This document shows positions 62,372-64,000 of a stretch of DNA of 64,000 nucleotides, piece by piece. Source of the stretch: Afipia sp. GTDB lineage: Bacteria > Pseudomonadota > Alphaproteobacteria > Rhizobiales > Xanthobacteraceae. The notes beneath the pieces are model-generated. The model saw only the letters and a list, made by a program, of their open reading frames with translations. It was not told the DNA's origin and did no database searches. The stretch lies in NCBI GenBank assembly GCA_016201045.1, contig JACQDM010000002.1, forward strand, positions 372,001-436,000. The letters are read 5' to 3'. The position numbers and the translations under genes are program-made. Within the stretch, counting starts at the first letter, position 1; each line of letters starts with the position of its first letter.

Positions 62372-63562
62372 TCATCTCGCCGCTTTCGCCGTTTTCAATT
62401 TGGCTTCCGCTTTGCGCGGATCAACATCGACGAACAGATTTGGCACCGAGCGGCTACGCTCGAGCAGCCATGCAATTGCAATCATCATCGCAATGCCGCC
62501 GAGGCTGACGCCGAGTTGTGCCAACAGGCCGTTGGAGTATTGTACCAGGATCCAGTGTGAACCGAATGACAGGAAGACGCCGAAGCAGAACAGCGGCAGT
62601 GAGTGCTGGCCGCAAAGAACCAGCGGGTACAGCCATTTCGAGCCGAGGATTTCCGATCGGCGCGGAAAATATCGTGCGACGAGCAAGGCCACCGCAAGGA
62701 AGTGCGTGAAGCGGAGCATATCGAGGTCGGTCTTGTCGATCGGATATATCGCCTTGATCATCCATTTTGGAATCATGGCTTCCAGCATCGGAATGTGCCA
62801 CGTCATCACGATCACGAGCGAGAAGGCGATCCATGCGACGGCAATCGCCTGCGCGATGCGCGATTCGACGATTGGCCAAATCTTGGTAACGCCGCCCGTG
62901 CCGCACCAGGCGGCGAACACGAACATCAACTGCCAGGCGAACGGATTGAAGTACCAGGTTGTGCCGGGCGGATAGGATGGCAGATTCCAGTCAAAGATGC
63001 GCGCGAGGATGTAGAGGATCACCGAGCCGAGCAGGGTGATGTTCGGCCGGCGCAAAAGGCACCATAGAACGAACGGCGAAGCGGCGATCAGCGTGATGTA
63101 GAGCGGCAAGACGTCGAGATCGACCGGCTTGTAGCGCAGCGTAAGAGCTTGGCCGATGAGAACATCAGGGTTCTGGAGGAAATTGTGGACGTTGAATTCG
63201 TCCGCATACATCGGGTTGTCGAATTTCCTGATGGCGCGGGCGATTTGCGCCGTGAAAAGCAGGAAAAGCATGATGTGAGCCACGTACATCTGCCAAGCAC
63301 GCGTCCACAGCCGTTTGAGGGCTGCCATGAATTGGCCGCCGCGAATGATCGGGCCGTAGATGAAGCCAGCCAGATAGCCGGAAATGAAAACGAAAAGTTC
63401 GGCTGCGTCGCTGAAGCCGTAGTTTCGGAGCGTCAGCCAAGCGACGAAGTTGTCAGGCACGTGATCGAGAAAGATCATCCAGAGCCCAATGCCGCGGAAT
63501 AAATCCAGCCGGAGATCACGCTCGATGCGAGGCGTGATAGTCTTAATCTTTTTGACGGCCAT
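62372..63562 (-). CDS. opgC: OpgC-like membrane acyltransferase, copy 2
   Basis: This 396-residue protein has about ten membrane helices. It is clearly related to copy 1 at 58847: ERDLRLDLFRGIGLWMIFLDHVPD, DLDVLPLYITLIAASPFVLW, WYFNPFAWQLMFVFAAWCG and YPIDKTDLDMLRFTHFLAV. The ATG at 63562 gives the normal family N-terminus; the longer frame to 63640 is rejected. The two copies face each other around the GT39-like gene and the PCuAC gene. Confidence 0.88.
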   Translation of the reverse strand: MAVKKIKTITPRIERDLRLDLFRGIGLWMIFLDHVPDNFVAWLTLRNYGFSDAAELFVFISGYLAGFIYGPIIRGGQFMAALKRLWTRAWQMYVAHIMLFLLFTAQIARAIRKFDNPMYADEFNVHNFLQNPDVLIGQALTLRYKPVDLDVLPLYITLIAASPFVLWCLLRRPNITLLGSVILYILARIFDWNLPSYPPGTTWYFNPFAWQLMFVFAAWCGTGGVTKIWPIVESRIAQAIAVAWIAFSLVIVMTWHIPMLEAMIPKWMIKAIYPIDKTDLDMLRFTHFLAVALLVARYFPRRSEILGSKWLYPLVLCGQHSLPLFCFGVFLSFGSHWILVQYSNGLLAQLGVSLGGIAMMIAIAWLLERSRSVPNLFVDVDPRKAEAKLKTAKAAR

Positions 63563-63773
63563 GGTCCCCACCCGTAATCTTTTAAAAGCCCGCCGTGCAG
63601 ACAACCTATTCGCGCTGCAACGCAACAAGTGTGACGGCAAGTTGCGTTCGAGCCAATTATCGTTTGGTTTCTATCACGATACCCCTTGGCTATGTAACTC
63701 CCAGATGGAATTCGACGGTCGTAATCCGCGGCAAAGTAGCCCGCCGCATGGGCCAAAGCGCCGCGTCGTTCAG

Positions 63774-64000
63774 CTATTGCTGTAGAGGAGGAGGCCCACC
63801 GGCCGACGTGCGCCAAATGCAAGCCCGAACGGCGGTGAAGGCCGTTTTTCGGCAGTCCGCGATATAATCGAACAGAAAGCGCCCTTCGGCCCTGACCCGA
63901 GCACCGACGCATTCCTGAACAATTGGCTTGCCGACGCTGGCACGGCAGCTCTCGATCACGTCCTTCATCGCGGTCTGAAAGCATTCGCGCACTGCGGGGG
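63774..64000 (-). CDS. Cys-rich protein, partial (cut by window edge)
   Basis: The minus-strand frame from the right edge to 63774 reads through a Cys-regular stretch (VRECFQTAMKDVIESCRASV, QECVGARV, DYIADCRKTAF, VRACIWR) and ends PPPLQQ. It looks like the C-terminus of a helical Cys-repeat protein. The start lies outside the window or at an internal GTG near 63992. The 211 bp between this gene and opgC copy 2 hold nothing that I can support. Confidence 0.55.
   Translation of the reverse strand, partial: PAVRECFQTAMKDVIESCRASVGKPIVQECVGARVRAEGRFLFDYIADCRKTAFTAVRACIWRTSAGGPPPLQQ

Overview
The window reads as chromosomal DNA of an alphaproteobacterium in the Hyphomicrobiales, closest in style to Nitrobacteraceae or Xanthobacteraceae (Bradyrhizobium, Afipia or Rhodopseudomonas relatives). 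This is inferred from the style of the NrtABC/NasA nitrate genes, the two OpgC-type acyltransferases, the PCuAC family protein, and the many IclR/LysR-regulated transporter and catabolic clusters. I see no rRNA, tRNA, phage, transposase or CRISPR array. Taxonomy and functions rest on reading the sequence only; no database search was run.

Layout, left to right. 1-8.0 kb: a truncated biotin carboxylase (accC), an IclR regulator, a biotin carrier protein (accB), a three-gene ABC importer, and a tartrate/D-malate dehydrogenase with its MFS transporter. 8.0-9.0 kb: the divergent LysR regulator of that pair, with a clear operator dyad. 9.1-14.8 kb: a copper/silver efflux operon (small Cys-rich secreted protein, FixH/YtkA-like protein, CusB, CusA, GDCCVxC-type small protein). 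14.8-15.7 kb: a gene-poor stretch that may hold decayed ORFs. 15.7-22.9 kb: nitrate assimilation (sigma54-like promoter, attenuator-like leader, NrtABC, a FAD/NAD(P)H reductase, NasA). 23.1-25.1 kb: convergent hemC and hemE. 25.3-28.5 kb: an unknown protein, rfbC-rfbD, and an EamA transporter. 28.6-32.4 kb: an aldo/keto reductase, an orphan CoxL-like molybdoprotein and a small membrane protein.

The most interesting part is 32.5-48.7 kb, which looks like a C2-sulfonate catabolic island with two entry routes meeting at sulfoacetaldehyde. Route A: a TctABC importer, then a two-subunit SucCD-like ADP-forming acyl-CoA ligase, then a CoA-acylating SauS-type dehydrogenase, would convert sulfoacetate to sulfoacetyl-CoA and on to sulfoacetaldehyde. 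Route B: an MHS-type MFS importer and a GMC flavoprotein dehydrogenase (IseJ-like) would convert isethionate to sulfoacetaldehyde. Xsc then gives acetyl phosphate plus sulfite, Pta gives acetyl-CoA, and a UPF0324 (YeiH/CuyZ-type) exporter could remove sulfite. One LysR and two IclR genes sit next to the operons they probably control; two of these intergenic regions carry long perfect dyads.

48.7-64 kb: a DUF1330 protein, glpD, a metallophosphoesterase abutting a Ser/Thr kinase-universal stress protein fusion, an RND multidrug-type pump with its lipoprotein adaptor, three small secreted proteins, two OpgC-like membrane acyltransferases flanking a GT39-like membrane glycosyltransferase and a PCuAC protein that lacks the usual copper ligands, and a partial Cys-rich gene at the right edge.
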